Source: Aquabacter sediminis (GTDB taxonomy: Bacteria > Pseudomonadota > Alphaproteobacteria > Rhizobiales > Xanthobacteraceae). Taken from it: a DNA stretch of 64,000 bases. Of the stretch, positions 1 through 8,423 are shown in pieces (the stretch's first letter is position 1; each line of letters opens with the position of its first letter). The notes beneath the pieces were generated by a model that was not told the origin of the DNA, ran no database searches, and was given only the letters and a program-made list of their open reading frames with translations. The stretch lies in the NCBI RefSeq assembly GCF_028863665.1, contig NZ_JARBFX010000016.1, forward strand, positions 25,828 through 89,827, given 5' to 3'. Position numbers and translations under genes: made by a program.

Positions 1-407
1 ATCTTGGCCACATCGACGGCGGTCAGGCCCCAGGCGGAATAGATGCGATAGCGCACCGAGCCGCCGGTCAGAACCGTGAAGCCCACATTGTGCCCCACCG
101 AATAGGAGCAGAAGCCCGCCAGCGCGGCGACGCGATAGGGCACATGTTTGCGCCCGATGGTTCGCAGGGCGAAGAAGTCATAGAAGGTCAAGGTCAGGTA
201 GGCGAGCGCCACCAGCACGAAGGCCGCCACCACATGCACCGGATCCTTGTTGCGCAAGGCTTCCAGCACCTGGTCGAACTTCAGGTCGTGCAGCATGCGA
301 TAGAGCACGACGACCGCGAAGGCGATGATGGCGAGACTTAACACGAGGCCGAGGCCGTGCAGCCCAACCTTGTCGCGCAGGAATGGCCACACCTTGTTGC
401 GTAACAT
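1..407 (-). CDS. MprF-like lysylphosphatidylglycerol synthase/flippase membrane domain, 3' part missing
   Basis: Partial gene read leftwards. The first 135 residues are visible and the rest lies beyond the left edge. Two or three hydrophobic segments are present, followed by the conserved stretch GGSVRYRIYSAWGLTAVDVA, typical of the integral membrane half of MprF and of UPF0104 proteins. MprF proteins make or flip aminoacylated phosphatidylglycerol in the inner membrane and give resistance to cationic peptides. Whether a C-terminal synthase domain follows cannot be seen. The start at 407 is preferred because the purine-rich GAGGGGGA lies nine bases upstream. An in-frame ATG at 416 would leave no spacing. 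The family call is reasonably sure and the exact function is not. Confidence 0.75.
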   Translation of the reverse strand, partial: MLRNKVWPFLRDKVGLHGLGLVLSLAIIAFAVVVLYRMLHDLKFDQVLEALRNKDPVHVVAAFVLVALAYLTLTFYDFFALRTIGRKHVPYRVAALAGFCSYSVGHNVGFTVLTGGSVRYRIYSAWGLTAVDVAK

Positions 408-812
408 CGTTCTCATTCCCCCTCGGCCCCGCCGCCGCCTGACGCAAACAAGCACGTTTGCCGCCGCTTTTGAATCTCTCTTGACGTTGGGGAGCCTCAC
501 TCTGCCAAAACGCTTGCGGCCGCACCGGTCAGCCCGCGGGAGCGGGCTCGCACAGGCATGCGGCCTGCACCTTTCATGAAGCTGACCGCCTGAGGCGGGG
601 CCTGCATCGCGAGAGGTGCGCTTCTCCTAGACCCGCAACGCGGCCATCCCAAGGCAGGCCATGGGCTGCGTGTCCCGGGCCGCCCAAGCGCCAGCGGCAG
701 CGCGGACAGCTCCGTTCCCGGCACTGCCACCCGCCCTTTCGCGGCGTCGCACCCCCGGCCTTTGGACCGCACCTGCGGGGGCGATCCGGTAACCGGGCCG
801 CCCGCATGCGTC
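408..812. other. Intergenic region between kup and the MprF-like gene
   Basis: About 400 bases without a convincing gene. It must hold the promoter of the MprF-like gene and the end of the kup transcript. I see a short hairpin AGCCCGC-GGGA-GCGGGCT at 531-548 and a small CCGGT-A-ACCGG inverted repeat near 786-796, neither followed by a T-run. Short frames here are rich in arginine and proline and look like GC-rich noise. Confidence 0.5.
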
Positions 813-2699
813 CTACATCTTAACGGGATAACCCAGTTCCATGGTGCGGTTGCGCGGCAGCCCGAAGCGATCCACCGACCGCTCCGCATTGCGCGCCAGG
901 AAGGCGAAGATGTGGGCGATCACGTCCCGCGGCCGCAGCACCTCGTCGGGCGGGATGATGCGCTCGTGGCCGATCACATAGATGGATTCGTCTGGATCGA
1001 TTCCGCGGGCACTCAAGGCCGGGCCGAGGACCGAGGGCACGTCGATCTGCTGCATATAGCCAAATCGCAGATCCACCCGCACGAAGCCGCCCTCCAGCAG
1101 CATCACCTTCACCCGGTCCTCCACCGACACGCGCGGACGCGAGGCGATCCAGACGGAGACGATGACGGCGCGCTCGAAGCGGATGTGCATCACATCCGCC
1201 ATGCGCGAGAGGGCCACCGGCGTCATGGCCCCGGCGCGCGACAGGAAGATGGCGGTGCGCGGACTCACCCCGTCCTGGGCGCGCTCCTTGCGGGCGACGA
1301 AGCTGTCCAGCGGCTCGGTGAAGCGCACCTGCTGGGCGACCACCGCCTCAAGGCCGCGGCGCCAGGAGACCATCACCAGGATGACGATGCCCGCTATGGT
1401 CAGGGGCAGCCAGCCGCCATCGTGAATCTTGCTGAGATTGGCCACCGCGAAAGCCAGGTCGATGCTCAAGAGCCAGACGCCGAGCGCGATCACGGCGGGC
1501 TTGGGCCAGTTCCAGGCGCGGTTTACCTGGGCGATGAAGAGGATGGAGGTGGTCACCATGGCGAAGGCGACCGCGATGCCATAGGCGGAGGCGAGGCTGT
1601 CGGACGAGCCGAAGCCGAGCACAACTGCGATACAGGCGATCATCAACAGGAAGTTGAGCCGCCCCACATAAATATGCTGCTCGTTGTGTTCACTCGTGTA
1701 GCGCATGCGCATGGGCGGCAGATAGCCAAGCTCGATGGCCTGCTTGGCGAGCGAGAACACGCCGGTGATGATGGACTGGGACGCAATGACAGTGGCTGCG
1801 GTGGCCAGCAGCAGCAGGGGAATGACCAGGGGATCGGGGCACAGATTGTAGAAGGGATTGCTGACCGCGTTGGGATCGCTGAGCAGCAAGGCACCCTGGC
1901 CGAAATAATTGAGCAGCAGCGCGGGCATGGCGACCGCGAGCCAGGCGCGGGCGATCACTCTGCGGCCGAAATGGCCGAGGTCCGCATAAAGGGCCTCGCC
2001 GCCCGTAATGGCGAGGAAGCAAGCGCCGATGATGACGCCCGACAAGGCGCTGTGATCCTTGATGAGCTGGATGCCGTGTCGAGGATCGAGCCCCATCAGC
2101 ACTTGAGGCGCCCGCAGGATCCCGTAGATGCCGAGCACGGCCAGCGAGCCGAACCACAACAGCATGATGGGCCCGTAGAAGGAGGCGATCCGCTCCGTTC
2201 CCGCCCGCTGCGAAATGAAGACGCCGGCAATCACCAGCACGGTCAGCGGCAGCACCCATTCATGCATGTGGGGCGAGATGACGCCCAAGCCCTCGATGGC
2301 CGAGAGCACGGACATGGCCGGGGTGAGCACGCCGTCGCCGATGAGCATGGACGCGCCCAGAAGACCCGCCGCCAGAAGATACCATCGCAGCCCGATGGCG
2401 CTGCGGTGCAGGTCCAGCAAGGTGACGAGGGCCAGGATGCCGCCTTCGCCGTCATTGTCGGCGCGCAGAACCAGCATCACATATTTGATCGTCACCGAGA
2501 GGATGATCGACCAGGTGATGAGGGACAAAAGGCCAAGCACGTCGCTGGCCAGGAAGTTCTCACCGCCCACCGCAAGCACGCCCTGCTTGAGCGCGTAGAG
2601 GGGGCTGGTGCCGATGTCGCCGAAGACGACGCCCAGCGCCCCGATCTCGGCGGCGAAAGGCAGGATGCGTTTGCGGTCTCGGAGGACGCTCGAGCGCAT
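813..2699 (-). CDS. kup: Kup potassium uptake transporter
   Basis: 628 residues, the usual length for the Kup/HAK/KT family. These are inner-membrane K+ importers, generally thought to run as K+/H+ symporters. The family hallmark GVVFGDIGTSPLYALK lies at residues 23-38, about twelve hydrophobic segments follow, and a hydrophilic C-terminal domain of roughly 170 residues ends in ELGYPVKM. No strong Shine-Dalgarno sequence precedes the ATG at 2699, but the N-terminus aligns in length with family members. It stands alone between intergenic regions of about 400 and 360 bases. A truncated MprF-like gene follows in the same direction but too far away to assume co-transcription. Rhizobia often carry several kup paralogues, so a specific paralogue name cannot be given. 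Confidence 0.95.
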   Translation of the reverse strand: MRSSVLRDRKRILPFAAEIGALGVVFGDIGTSPLYALKQGVLAVGGENFLASDVLGLLSLITWSIILSVTIKYVMLVLRADNDGEGGILALVTLLDLHRSAIGLRWYLLAAGLLGASMLIGDGVLTPAMSVLSAIEGLGVISPHMHEWVLPLTVLVIAGVFISQRAGTERIASFYGPIMLLWFGSLAVLGIYGILRAPQVLMGLDPRHGIQLIKDHSALSGVIIGACFLAITGGEALYADLGHFGRRVIARAWLAVAMPALLLNYFGQGALLLSDPNAVSNPFYNLCPDPLVIPLLLLATAATVIASQSIITGVFSLAKQAIELGYLPPMRMRYTSEHNEQHIYVGRLNFLLMIACIAVVLGFGSSDSLASAYGIAVAFAMVTTSILFIAQVNRAWNWPKPAVIALGVWLLSIDLAFAVANLSKIHDGGWLPLTIAGIVILVMVSWRRGLEAVVAQQVRFTEPLDSFVARKERAQDGVSPRTAIFLSRAGAMTPVALSRMADVMHIRFERAVIVSVWIASRPRVSVEDRVKVMLLEGGFVRVDLRFGYMQQIDVPSVLGPALSARGIDPDESIYVIGHERIIPPDEVLRPRDVIAHIFAFLARNAERSVDRFGLPRNRTMELGYPVKM

Positions 2700-2989
2700 G
2701 TCACAAAGCCCAGAGGATCACCGGGGGACCGACCATTGGATGCACGGGCGCCCCGCAGGCGACCCGACTGCAGCCGAAGCACGGCCCGTCGCGCACCACA
2801 CGCGGCGCACGGAAAGGCCCTGATGGCGGCGGGAGCACGAAGGCAAAGCATCGAACCCGTCGAAGAACACGTCCAAGACCGCCCCCCAGCCACGCCACGA
2901 ACCAAGCGCCGCGCAAGTCTCACACCTAGCCCCGATTGCCTTGCGTGACAATGACAGATGCGGAGCGCACCGGCCCGACGGCCGGCGAC
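2700..2989. other. Upstream region of kup
   Basis: About 290 bases between the kup start and the ahcY terminator. It should contain the kup promoter, but I see no clear -35/-10 pair, no long inverted repeat and no believable small gene. Confidence 0.4.
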
Positions 2990-3020
2990 AAAAAACCCCG
3001 GCGCGGAGGCCGCGCCGGGG
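2990..3020 (-). terminator. Rho-independent terminator of ahcY
   Basis: Perfect 11-bp stem: CCCCGGCGCGG at 2996-3006 pairs with CCGCGCCGGGG at 3010-3020 around a three-base loop. On the minus strand it is followed by a run of six T (the A-run at 2990-2995). It lies 40 bases past the ahcY stop. Confidence 0.9.
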
Positions 3021-3059
3021 GGATGTGCGGGAAACCAATCGCTGTGAGCCCGTCTGGGC

Positions 3060-4457
3060 TCAGTAGCGATAATGTTCGGGCTTGAACGGGCCGGTCTGCG
3101 CCACGCCGATATAGGCGGACTGCTCGTCGGAGAGGCGCGTCAGCTTGACGCCGATCTTCTCCAGGTGAAGCATCGCCACCTTCTCATCCAGGTGCTTGGG
3201 CAGGGTGTAGACCTTCTTGTCGTACTGCCCGGGCTTGGTCCACAGCTCGATCTGGGCCAGCGTCTGGTTGGTGAAGGACGCCGACATCACGAAGCTGGGA
3301 TGGCCGGTGGCATTGCCCAGGTTCACCAGGCGGCCTTCCGAGAGCAGGATGATGCGCTTCTTGTCGGGGAACTCGACCTCGTCCACCTGCGGCTTCACAT
3401 TGTGCCACTTGAAGTTCTTCAGAGCGGCGACCTGGATCTCGCTGTCGAAGTGGCCGATGTTGCAGACGATGGCGCGGTCCTTCATGGCCCGCATGTGGTC
3501 GACCGTAATGACGTCCAGGTTGCCGGTGGCAGTCACGAAGATGTCGGCGCGCGGCGCGGCATCTTCCATGGTGGTGACCTCATAGCCTTCCATCGCCGCC
3601 TGGAGCGCGCAGATGGGATCGACTTCGGACACCATCACGCGGCAGCCGGCATTGCGCAGCGAGGCGGCCGAGCCTTTGCCCACGTCGCCGAAGCCGGCGA
3701 TCATGGCGACCTTGCCGGCCATCATCACGTCGGTGCCACGACGGATGCCGTCCACCAGGCTCTCGCGGCAGCCATAGAGGTTGTCGAACTTCGACTTGGT
3801 GACGCTGTCATTCACGTTGATGGCGGGCCACAGCAGCGTGCCCTTCTTCTGCATCTCGTAGAGACGATGCACGCCCGTGGTGGTCTCCTCGGTCACGCCA
3901 CGGATGGACTTGGCCAGGGTGGTGTACCAGCCGGGCTTGTGCTTGAGGCGGCGCTTGATGGCGGCGAAGAGGACTTCCTCCTCCTCATTGGTGGCGCCAT
4001 CGAGGAAGGCGGTGTCGCCCTGCTCGGCGCGCAGGCCGAGATGCACCAGGAGCGTGGCGTCGCCGCCGTCGTCCAGGATCATGTTCGGCGCACCGCCATC
4101 GGCCCACTCGAAGATGCGGTGGGTATATTCCCAGTACTCCTCCAGGGTCTCGCCCTTGATGGCGAAGACCGGGGTGCCGGCGGCCGCGATGGCGGCGGCG
4201 GCGTGATCCTGGGTCGAATAGATGTTGCACGAAGCCCAGCGCACATCGGCGCCGAGCGCCTTCAGGGTCTCGATCAGCACGCCGGTCTGGATGGTCATGT
4301 GCAGGGAGCCGGCGATGCGGGCGCCCTTCAGCGGCTGGGACGGGCCGTATTCCGCGCGGGTGGCCATCAGGCCGGGCATTTCGATCTCGGCGATGTCCAG
4401 TTCCTTGCGGCCCCAGTCGGCGAGACTGATGTCCTTGACCACGTAATCGGCACTCAT
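3060..4457 (-). CDS. ahcY: Adenosylhomocysteinase (S-adenosyl-L-homocysteine hydrolase)
   Basis: 465 residues. The enzyme splits S-adenosylhomocysteine reversibly into adenosine and homocysteine in the cytoplasm, relieving product inhibition of methyltransferases and feeding the methionine cycle. It is NAD-dependent: the Rossmann glycine motif [13 protein letters not shown] is visible in the middle of the protein. The C-terminus KPEHYRY is the classic end of the family and carries the lysine/tyrosine pair that closes over NAD of the neighbouring subunit. The start MSADYVVKD at 4457 is chosen over a longer frame because GGAG lies eight bases upstream and the extension does not resemble the family. 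The gene is monocistronic, with its own terminator, and its leader carries a palindrome and a structured RNA (see those entries). Confidence 0.97.
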   Translation of the reverse strand: MSADYVVKDISLADWGRKELDIAEIEMPGLMATRAEYGPSQPLKGARIAGSLHMTIQTGVLIETLKALGADVRWASCNIYSTQDHAAAAIAAAGTPVFAIKGETLEEYWEYTHRIFEWADGGAPNMILDDGGDATLLVHLGLRAEQGDTAFLDGATNEEEEVLFAAIKRRLKHKPGWYTTLAKSIRGVTEETTTGVHRLYEMQKKGTLLWPAINVNDSVTKSKFDNLYGCRESLVDGIRRGTDVMMAGKVAMIAGFGDVGKGSAASLRNAGCRVMVSEVDPICALQAAMEGYEVTTMEDAAPRADIFVTATGNLDVITVDHMRAMKDRAIVCNIGHFDSEIQVAALKNFKWHNVKPQVDEVEFPDKKRIILLSEGRLVNLGNATGHPSFVMSASFTNQTLAQIELWTKPGQYDKKVYTLPKHLDEKVAMLHLEKIGVKLTRLSDEQSAYIGVAQTGPFKPEHYRY

Positions 4458-4475
4458 GAGATTCACTCCGTCCGG

Positions 4476-4546
4476 GATTGCGGGCGCCCGGGATGCGCCT
4501 CCCCATCCTGGGAGCGATGTACCATGGCGCACCGGCCGCCGCAATC
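4476..4546 (-). promoter_or_regulatory. Structured 5' leader RNA of ahcY (three nested stems)
   Basis: Read on the minus strand, three helices nest inside each other. P1 is 8 bp (4476-4483 with 4539-4546, GATTGCGG/CCGCAATC). P2 is 6 bp plus one G-U pair (4493-4499 with 4526-4532). P3 is a short stem of 4 to 5 bp (4499-4503 with 4510-4514) with a CATCCT loop. The 3' strand of P1 ends a few bases before the Shine-Dalgarno GGAG, and its 5' strand starts about where transcription should begin. Known SAH riboswitches also sit before ahcY, but I could not match their consensus. Function is therefore open: riboswitch, translational control element or only a stable leader. Confidence 0.5.
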
Positions 4547-4548
4547 AA

Positions 4549-4570
4549 GATATAAACAAATGCTTATATC
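4549..4570. promoter_or_regulatory. Operator-like palindrome in the ahcY promoter
   Basis: Perfect inverted repeat GATATAA (4549-4555), 8-base spacer, TTATATC (4564-4570), in an otherwise GC-rich region. On the minus strand the inner arm supplies a TTATAT -10-like hexamer just upstream of the structured leader, so a protein bound here would block RNA polymerase. AT-rich dyads of this kind are typical of ArsR-family regulators, and an ArsR-type repressor (SahR) is known to control SAH recycling genes in other proteobacteria. No regulator gene is adjacent, so the identity is inference. Confidence 0.6.
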
Positions 4571-4655
4571 ATTGAAAAGCCCTCCGGACTCCGCGACTTG
4601 CGTTCCCCGCATGCGAGCCCTGCGCTGCCTGCCGCAGCGTAAAAAGAGCAAGGCT

Positions 4656-4683
4656 TTGATTCTGGCCGTTTTTGTGCTATACA
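4656..4683 (+). promoter_or_regulatory. Candidate sigma-70 promoter for carD
   Basis: TTGATT at 4656-4661 and TATACA at 4678-4683, spaced by 16 bases, pointing to carD about 280 bases downstream. The rest of 4571-4961 holds no gene I can support. If this promoter is used, carD has a long leader ending in the hairpin at 4924-4945. Confidence 0.4.
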
Positions 4684-4923
4684 AACAGATACAGTCGATT
4701 GCTTCCTGAACCATCCGCATCGTGCCTGTACATCGGCGCATTCTCGGGAACATAGGGGCGAGAATTCGAGCATCCGGCCACAGCGGGACGGATGCGGCTG
4801 AACAGTAGTGGTCTTCGACTGATTATGAGCGGGTTGTCGGGCGTTCCGGCCGAGACCCAGTCGCCAGCGATAGGTGCAGCACCGCCTGGATAATACCGGA
4901 CGCGGGCGGACGCGCGCCAACAC

Positions 4924-4945
4924 GATCCGGCCCCCGGGCCGGATC
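4924..4945 (+). promoter_or_regulatory. Hairpin directly before the carD ribosome binding site
   Basis: GATCCGGCCC (4924-4933) and GGGCCGGATC (4936-4945) form a very stable stem that ends exactly at the AGGAG Shine-Dalgarno sequence (4946-4950). There is no T-run, so it is not an intrinsic terminator. It may stabilise the message or affect ribosome access. Confidence 0.45.
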
Positions 4946-4961
4946 AGGAGTGGTCAAGAGC

Positions 4962-5552
4962 ATGTCGACAAAGAAGACTGCCCAGGTCCGCCTTGGTTTT
5001 AAGACGGGCGAGCATATCGTGTACCCCTCGCACGGCGTCGGTCGTATCATGGCCATCGAAGAACAGGAAGTGGCCGGCTTCAAGCTCGAACTGTTCGTCA
5101 TCTCCTTCGAAAAGGACAAGATGACTCTCCGGGTTCCGGTACCCAAGATTGCCACCGTTGGCATGCGCAAGCTCTCCGAAGGTCCCGTCGTGGCCAAGGC
5201 GCTGGAGACCCTCAAGGGTCGCGCCCGCGTCAAGCGCACCATGTGGAGCCGCCGCGCCCAGGAATATGAAGCCAAGATCAATTCCGGCGACCTGATCGCC
5301 ATTTCCGAAGTGGTGCGCGATCTCTACCGGTCCGACGCCCAGCCCGAGCAGTCCTATTCCGAGCGCCAGCTGTACGAAGCCGCGCTCGACCGGATGGCGC
5401 GCGAGCTGTCGGCCGTGCAGAACCTCACCGAGACCGAGTCCATCAAGCTGATCGAGCAGCACCTCCAGAAGGGTCCGCGCCGCGGCGCCGCCAAGGCGGA
5501 AGATGCGGAAGCCGATCTCGACGCCGATCTGGAAGCCGACGAGGCGGCCTGA
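4962..5552 (+). CDS. CarD/CdnL family transcriptional regulator
   Basis: 196 residues. CarD-type proteins bind the RNA polymerase beta subunit with an N-terminal Tudor-like domain and stabilise open promoter complexes, notably at rRNA promoters. The N-terminal 65 residues contain the family signature HIVYPSHGVGRIMAIEEQE. The middle is the helical DNA-contacting domain with RKLSEGPVVAKALETLKG and a basic stretch containing KRTMWSRRAQEYE. The C-terminal 25 residues are an acidic, alanine-rich tail of alternating D, A and E that looks disordered. The ATG at 4962 is chosen with AGGAG eleven bases upstream. An in-frame GTG at 4950 overlaps that site and is less likely. The gene is single and ends in a strong terminator. 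Confidence 0.93.
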   Translation: MSTKKTAQVRLGFKTGEHIVYPSHGVGRIMAIEEQEVAGFKLELFVISFEKDKMTLRVPVPKIATVGMRKLSEGPVVAKALETLKGRARVKRTMWSRRAQEYEAKINSGDLIAISEVVRDLYRSDAQPEQSYSERQLYEAALDRMARELSAVQNLTETESIKLIEQHLQKGPRRGAAKAEDAEADLDADLEADEAA

Positions 5553-5604
5553 CCGCCACTTTCGGACGGCGCCGGATCACCTCGCCCCTCTCGACCCAAG
5601 GAAA

Positions 5605-5635
5605 AGGCCCGGGCGTCACCGCCCGGGCCTTTTTC
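5605..5635 (+). terminator. Rho-independent terminator of carD
   Basis: AGGCCCGGGCG (5605-5615) pairs with CGCCCGGGCCT (5620-5630) over a TCAC loop, followed by a T-run. An 11-bp perfect stem 50 bases after the carD stop. The flanking A-run could also let it serve the leftward cheZ gene. Confidence 0.92.
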
Positions 5636-5704
5636 ACATCCAGACCTCTCCACATCAAGATCGCTCCCCCGTGACGCGCCCCGCAGGGGGCGCACCATCA
5701 GGCG

Positions 5705-6427
5705 TCACGCGAACAGGCTGTCGATGTCGTCTTGGGAGACCACGTTCTCGTCATCGGCCAGAGCCGGGCCGTTGAGCAGGGCCTCATCGCCTTCGCGGGG
5801 AATGATGCCGGCATCCTGGGCCACAGCGTCCGCGCCGCCCCAGATGTCGGTCATGCGCTGCACGCGCTGCTCGATGAACACCAGCAGCTTGACAACCTTG
5901 CGGATGCGCTGGCCGGTAATGTCCTGGAAGTTGCAGGCCTCGAATGTCTTGATGACATTGGCCTGGATTTCCTCGGCAATGCTGAGGTCATCTCCCGAAA
6001 GGCGGCCGAGCAGCGCGTTCACAGAGGTGTCGATGGCCTCGGCGCAGGACAGGATCGCCTCCGTGGCTTCCTCGGTGTCATAGACCACCGCATCCAGCTC
6101 GTCGGTGGCGCGGAAAAGTTTCTCGCCGCGCGTGCCTTCCGAATGGAGACTGGCAATCTCCGTCTTGGTGTTGCGGATGGCATCCTGGATGGTCTCGATG
6201 CCCGCCCAGAGGACGTTGCGGTCACGCTCGCGGTCTGCTTCCGGATCCCGCTGGTTGAACTTGGCGATCTCCGAGCGGATCTCCACCAATTCCTGCAGGA
6301 CGCGGTTGAAATGGGCGTCCTCTGCCGCCGCCGGCTGGATGCCCGGCGGGACATCATTGACTGCGGGGGCAGCGGACCGGCCCGCCGTGGTTACCTCAAT
6401 CCTGAAAGGTCGCCGGCTGGCCATCAT
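5705..6427 (-). CDS. cheZ: CheZ-type chemotaxis protein phosphatase
   Basis: 240 residues. CheZ removes the phosphate from CheY-P and so ends the motor signal. The active-site helix is present as NFQDITGQRIRKVV: D169 and Q173 match the catalytic Asp/Gln pair of the family. The C-terminal peptide SQDDIDSLFA resembles the short CheY-binding tail of enteric CheZ, joined by a flexible acidic linker (residues 195-230). The middle (residues 40-160) is helical, fitting the long four-helix bundle of the dimer. GGAGGAG lies just upstream of the ATG at 6427, and a second ATG follows directly. It is divergent from cheY (183 bases between starts), so enzyme and substrate are probably co-regulated. Confidence 0.88.
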   Translation of the reverse strand: MMASRRPFRIEVTTAGRSAAPAVNDVPPGIQPAAAEDAHFNRVLQELVEIRSEIAKFNQRDPEADRERDRNVLWAGIETIQDAIRNTKTEIASLHSEGTRGEKLFRATDELDAVVYDTEEATEAILSCAEAIDTSVNALLGRLSGDDLSIAEEIQANVIKTFEACNFQDITGQRIRKVVKLLVFIEQRVQRMTDIWGGADAVAQDAGIIPREGDEALLNGPALADDENVVSQDDIDSLFA

Positions 6428-6610
6428 GGACTCCTCCTGCCTGCTGCTTCGCCGTCGCTATTCTATAAATCGAAGCGGATTTCGCCGAAAGACCTCCCCC
6501 AACTGCCCCGCAAGCTCCGCGCAAGCTAAAATAGACTACAAAGCCAGCGTCATACCGGCGAGCTATCTGCCGGAATTACTTATCCCTGTGCCCCGCTGAC
6601 GGAGTGAGCC

Positions 6611-6994
6611 ATGGCGGTTGATTTGTCGATGCCGGTCCTTGTGGTGGACGATTACAAAACCATGGTCCGCATCATCCGGAACCTCTTGAAGCAGATCGGC
6701 TTCGATGATGTTGACGAGGCCTCGGACGGAACCGAAGCCCTGGCGAAGCTCAAAGAGCGTCGCTATGGACTTGTGATTTCCGACTGGAACATGGAGCCCA
6801 TGACCGGCTACGAGCTCTTGAAGCGCGTGCGGGACGATGCGGATCTCGGCGAGATCCCCTTCATCATGGTCACCGCGGAAGCCAAATCCGAGAACGTGAT
6901 CGCCGCCAAGAAGGCCGGCGTGAGCAACTACATCGTGAAGCCTTTCAATGCCCAGACCCTGAAGGGCAAGATCGACACGGTGTTCGAGGCCTGA
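6611..6994 (+). CDS. cheY: Chemotaxis response regulator CheY
   Basis: 127 residues, a single receiver domain. It carries phosphorylation signals from CheA to the flagellar motor. All key residues are in place: acidic pair D13/D14, phosphoacceptor D58 in ISDWNMEP, T88 and K110 (IVKPF). The sequence MLVV-DDYKTM-type start and the WNMEPMTGYELL region are those of motor-type CheY and not of a DNA-binding regulator. GGAG sits eight bases before the ATG. The neighbours are cheZ (divergent) and ftcR (downstream). No cheA, cheW or cheR lies in the window, so the kinase cluster must be elsewhere. Confidence 0.95.
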   Translation: MAVDLSMPVLVVDDYKTMVRIIRNLLKQIGFDDVDEASDGTEALAKLKERRYGLVISDWNMEPMTGYELLKRVRDDADLGEIPFIMVTAEAKSENVIAAKKAGVSNYIVKPFNAQTLKGKIDTVFEA

Positions 6995-7029
6995 GCTCCA
7001 AAGGCCGTGCCGCGCAGACGTGCGGCGCT

Positions 7030-7051
7030 GCCGGGTCCCTCAGGACCCGGC
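7030..7051 (+). terminator. Possible terminator hairpin after cheY
   Basis: Perfect 9-bp stem GCCGGGTCC (7030-7038) and GGACCCGGC (7043-7051) with a CTCA loop, 36 bases after the cheY stop. It is followed by a pyrimidine-rich stretch but not a true T-run, so termination may be weak. Confidence 0.5.
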
Positions 7052-7552
7052 CTCCCCCTCTTCATCCCATCGACCGCTGCCGCTTCACCCGCCTGGCTCA
7101 CCCGCCCGGCGGGTTGCGACGTTTGGGCCGCTGGGACCTGCCACATGGGGTACTTTCCGCACCCGCTTGCTCTCAGAGGCGTGTTGTTGTGCGCCGCGGA
7201 ATGCCTGTTCATGGCCGAGCTTGCGCGGGGGCAGTCGAAGCTGAGTGGGATCGTTCCCAAATGATCCAGATCCGCGGTGAAGTCCGGTCCGATCCGAGCC
7301 CCGCCCAAGGCATGGATGGTATGGGGAAACCGGACCTACGTAGTTCGTCGTAGTTGAATCCTTCCAGTCTCCCTTTTCTTCGCCGGTTACCGGTCAAAAC
7401 GGAGGGATTCTTCGATCCAAACGCGAATGACTTCAACTTGAGGCCGGCGGCGTCCAAACCTAATTGTTTACCCATCGGTTGAGCGCCAGACCAAAGACCC
7501 AAGCTCGACACCCAACCGGAAGATCTACTGTAGCAAAAGGGGGGACCCCACC
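7052..7552. other. Long upstream region of ftcR with candidate promoter
   Basis: About 500 bases without a convincing gene. The last 200 bases are clearly less GC-rich than the surroundings and should hold the ftcR promoter. A candidate is TTGAGG (7438-7443), 17 bases, TAATTG (7461-7466). Other structures are a small hairpin TGGGA-TCGT-TCCCA near 7246-7259 and a CTACGTAG palindrome near 7339-7346. The long AT-richer leader suggests regulation, as expected for a flagellar master gene, but I cannot name a binding protein. Confidence 0.4.
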
Positions 7553-8221
7553 ATGTACGTTGTCGTCGATCACCGGGCCAGTGTCGCGGAAAGCTATGTC
7601 TCCAGCTTCGCCCGTGAAGGTTTTTCATCTCAGAGCTTCAGCAATGAAGAGTTCCGGGAGTGGATCAACACCGCTTCCGAAGCCGACATCGGCGCGGTCG
7701 AGAGCTTTCTCCTCGGTGACTTCGACGCCCGCCCAGCCTATGCGGAGATCATCCGCACCCACAGCCCGGCGCCCATCATCGCGCTCGCCGACATCAAGTG
7801 CCTGTCCCAGACGCTCGAACTCTTCACTGCCGGCATCGACGACGTGGTGCGCAAGCCGGTTCATGTGCGGGAAATCGTGGCGCGGGCCGACGCGGTGTGG
7901 AGGCGCCTGAACTCCGCCACCGGGCCCGCGCTCAGCGGTCGCCTTCAGGTCTATTTCGACGGCCGTGACCCCACCGTGGACGGCACCCCCCTGCCGCTGC
8001 CCCGGCGCGAGCGTCACATCCTCGAATACCTGGTCAAGAATTCCAAGCGCCGGGTCACCAAGACCCAGATCTTCAACACCATCTACGGCATCTTCAATGA
8101 CGACGTGGATGAGAGCGTGGTCGAGGGCCACATGAGCAAGCTGCGCAAGAAGCTGCGCCTGCAGCTCGGCCACGAGGTTATCGATGCCAAGCGCTATCTT
8201 GGCTACCAGTTCATCGGGTGA
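7553..8221 (+). CDS. ftcR: Flagellar transcriptional regulator FtcR/Rem, OmpR family
   Basis: 222 residues. Orphan response regulators of this type (FtcR in Brucella, Rem in Sinorhizobium) activate flagellar gene transcription. Residues 1-115 form a receiver-like domain, but the usual beta-3 phosphoacceptor aspartate is not in place: the region reads AVESFLLGDFDARP. The protein probably works without phosphorylation, as is typical of the family. Residues 125-222 are an OmpR-type winged helix with LPRRERHILEYLVKN, the recognition region VDESVVEGHMSKLRKKL and a final YLGYQFIG. It starts with GGGG-rich ribosome binding sequence before ATG at 7553. Its place between cheY and a chemoreceptor supports a motility role. 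Confidence 0.88.
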   Translation: MYVVVDHRASVAESYVSSFAREGFSSQSFSNEEFREWINTASEADIGAVESFLLGDFDARPAYAEIIRTHSPAPIIALADIKCLSQTLELFTAGIDDVVRKPVHVREIVARADAVWRRLNSATGPALSGRLQVYFDGRDPTVDGTPLPLPRRERHILEYLVKNSKRRVTKTQIFNTIYGIFNDDVDESVVEGHMSKLRKKLRLQLGHEVIDAKRYLGYQFIG

Positions 8222-8423
8222 GGCTCCTCCCACCCCGCCTCGCCCCGCGCCGGCCGCCCCGCCGCCGCGGGGCTTTTGTTTTCAAGGCCCTGCGAAGGCT
8301 CGGGAAACGCGAAGCCGGCAAGCCTGACGCCAGCTTGGGCGCCTAATCATGCCATGCGGCCGCACCCTCGCCGCTCGACCAAGATTTGAGCGGCCGCGCC
8401 GCCGCCCCCGCCTGGAGATGACA

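Noticed and set aside
762..2948. 728-residue open frame opposite kup
   Set aside because: Rich in H, G, D and R with no recognisable domain. It is the antisense shadow of kup, a known effect of high GC content.
5560..5704. Possible small gene between carD and cheZ
   Set aside because: The space is taken by the carD terminator. Frames there are arginine- and proline-rich noise.
7007..7264. Possible 85-residue gene between cheY and ftcR
   Set aside because: No ribosome binding site, starts inside the terminator-like hairpin and has a random-looking P, A and L composition.
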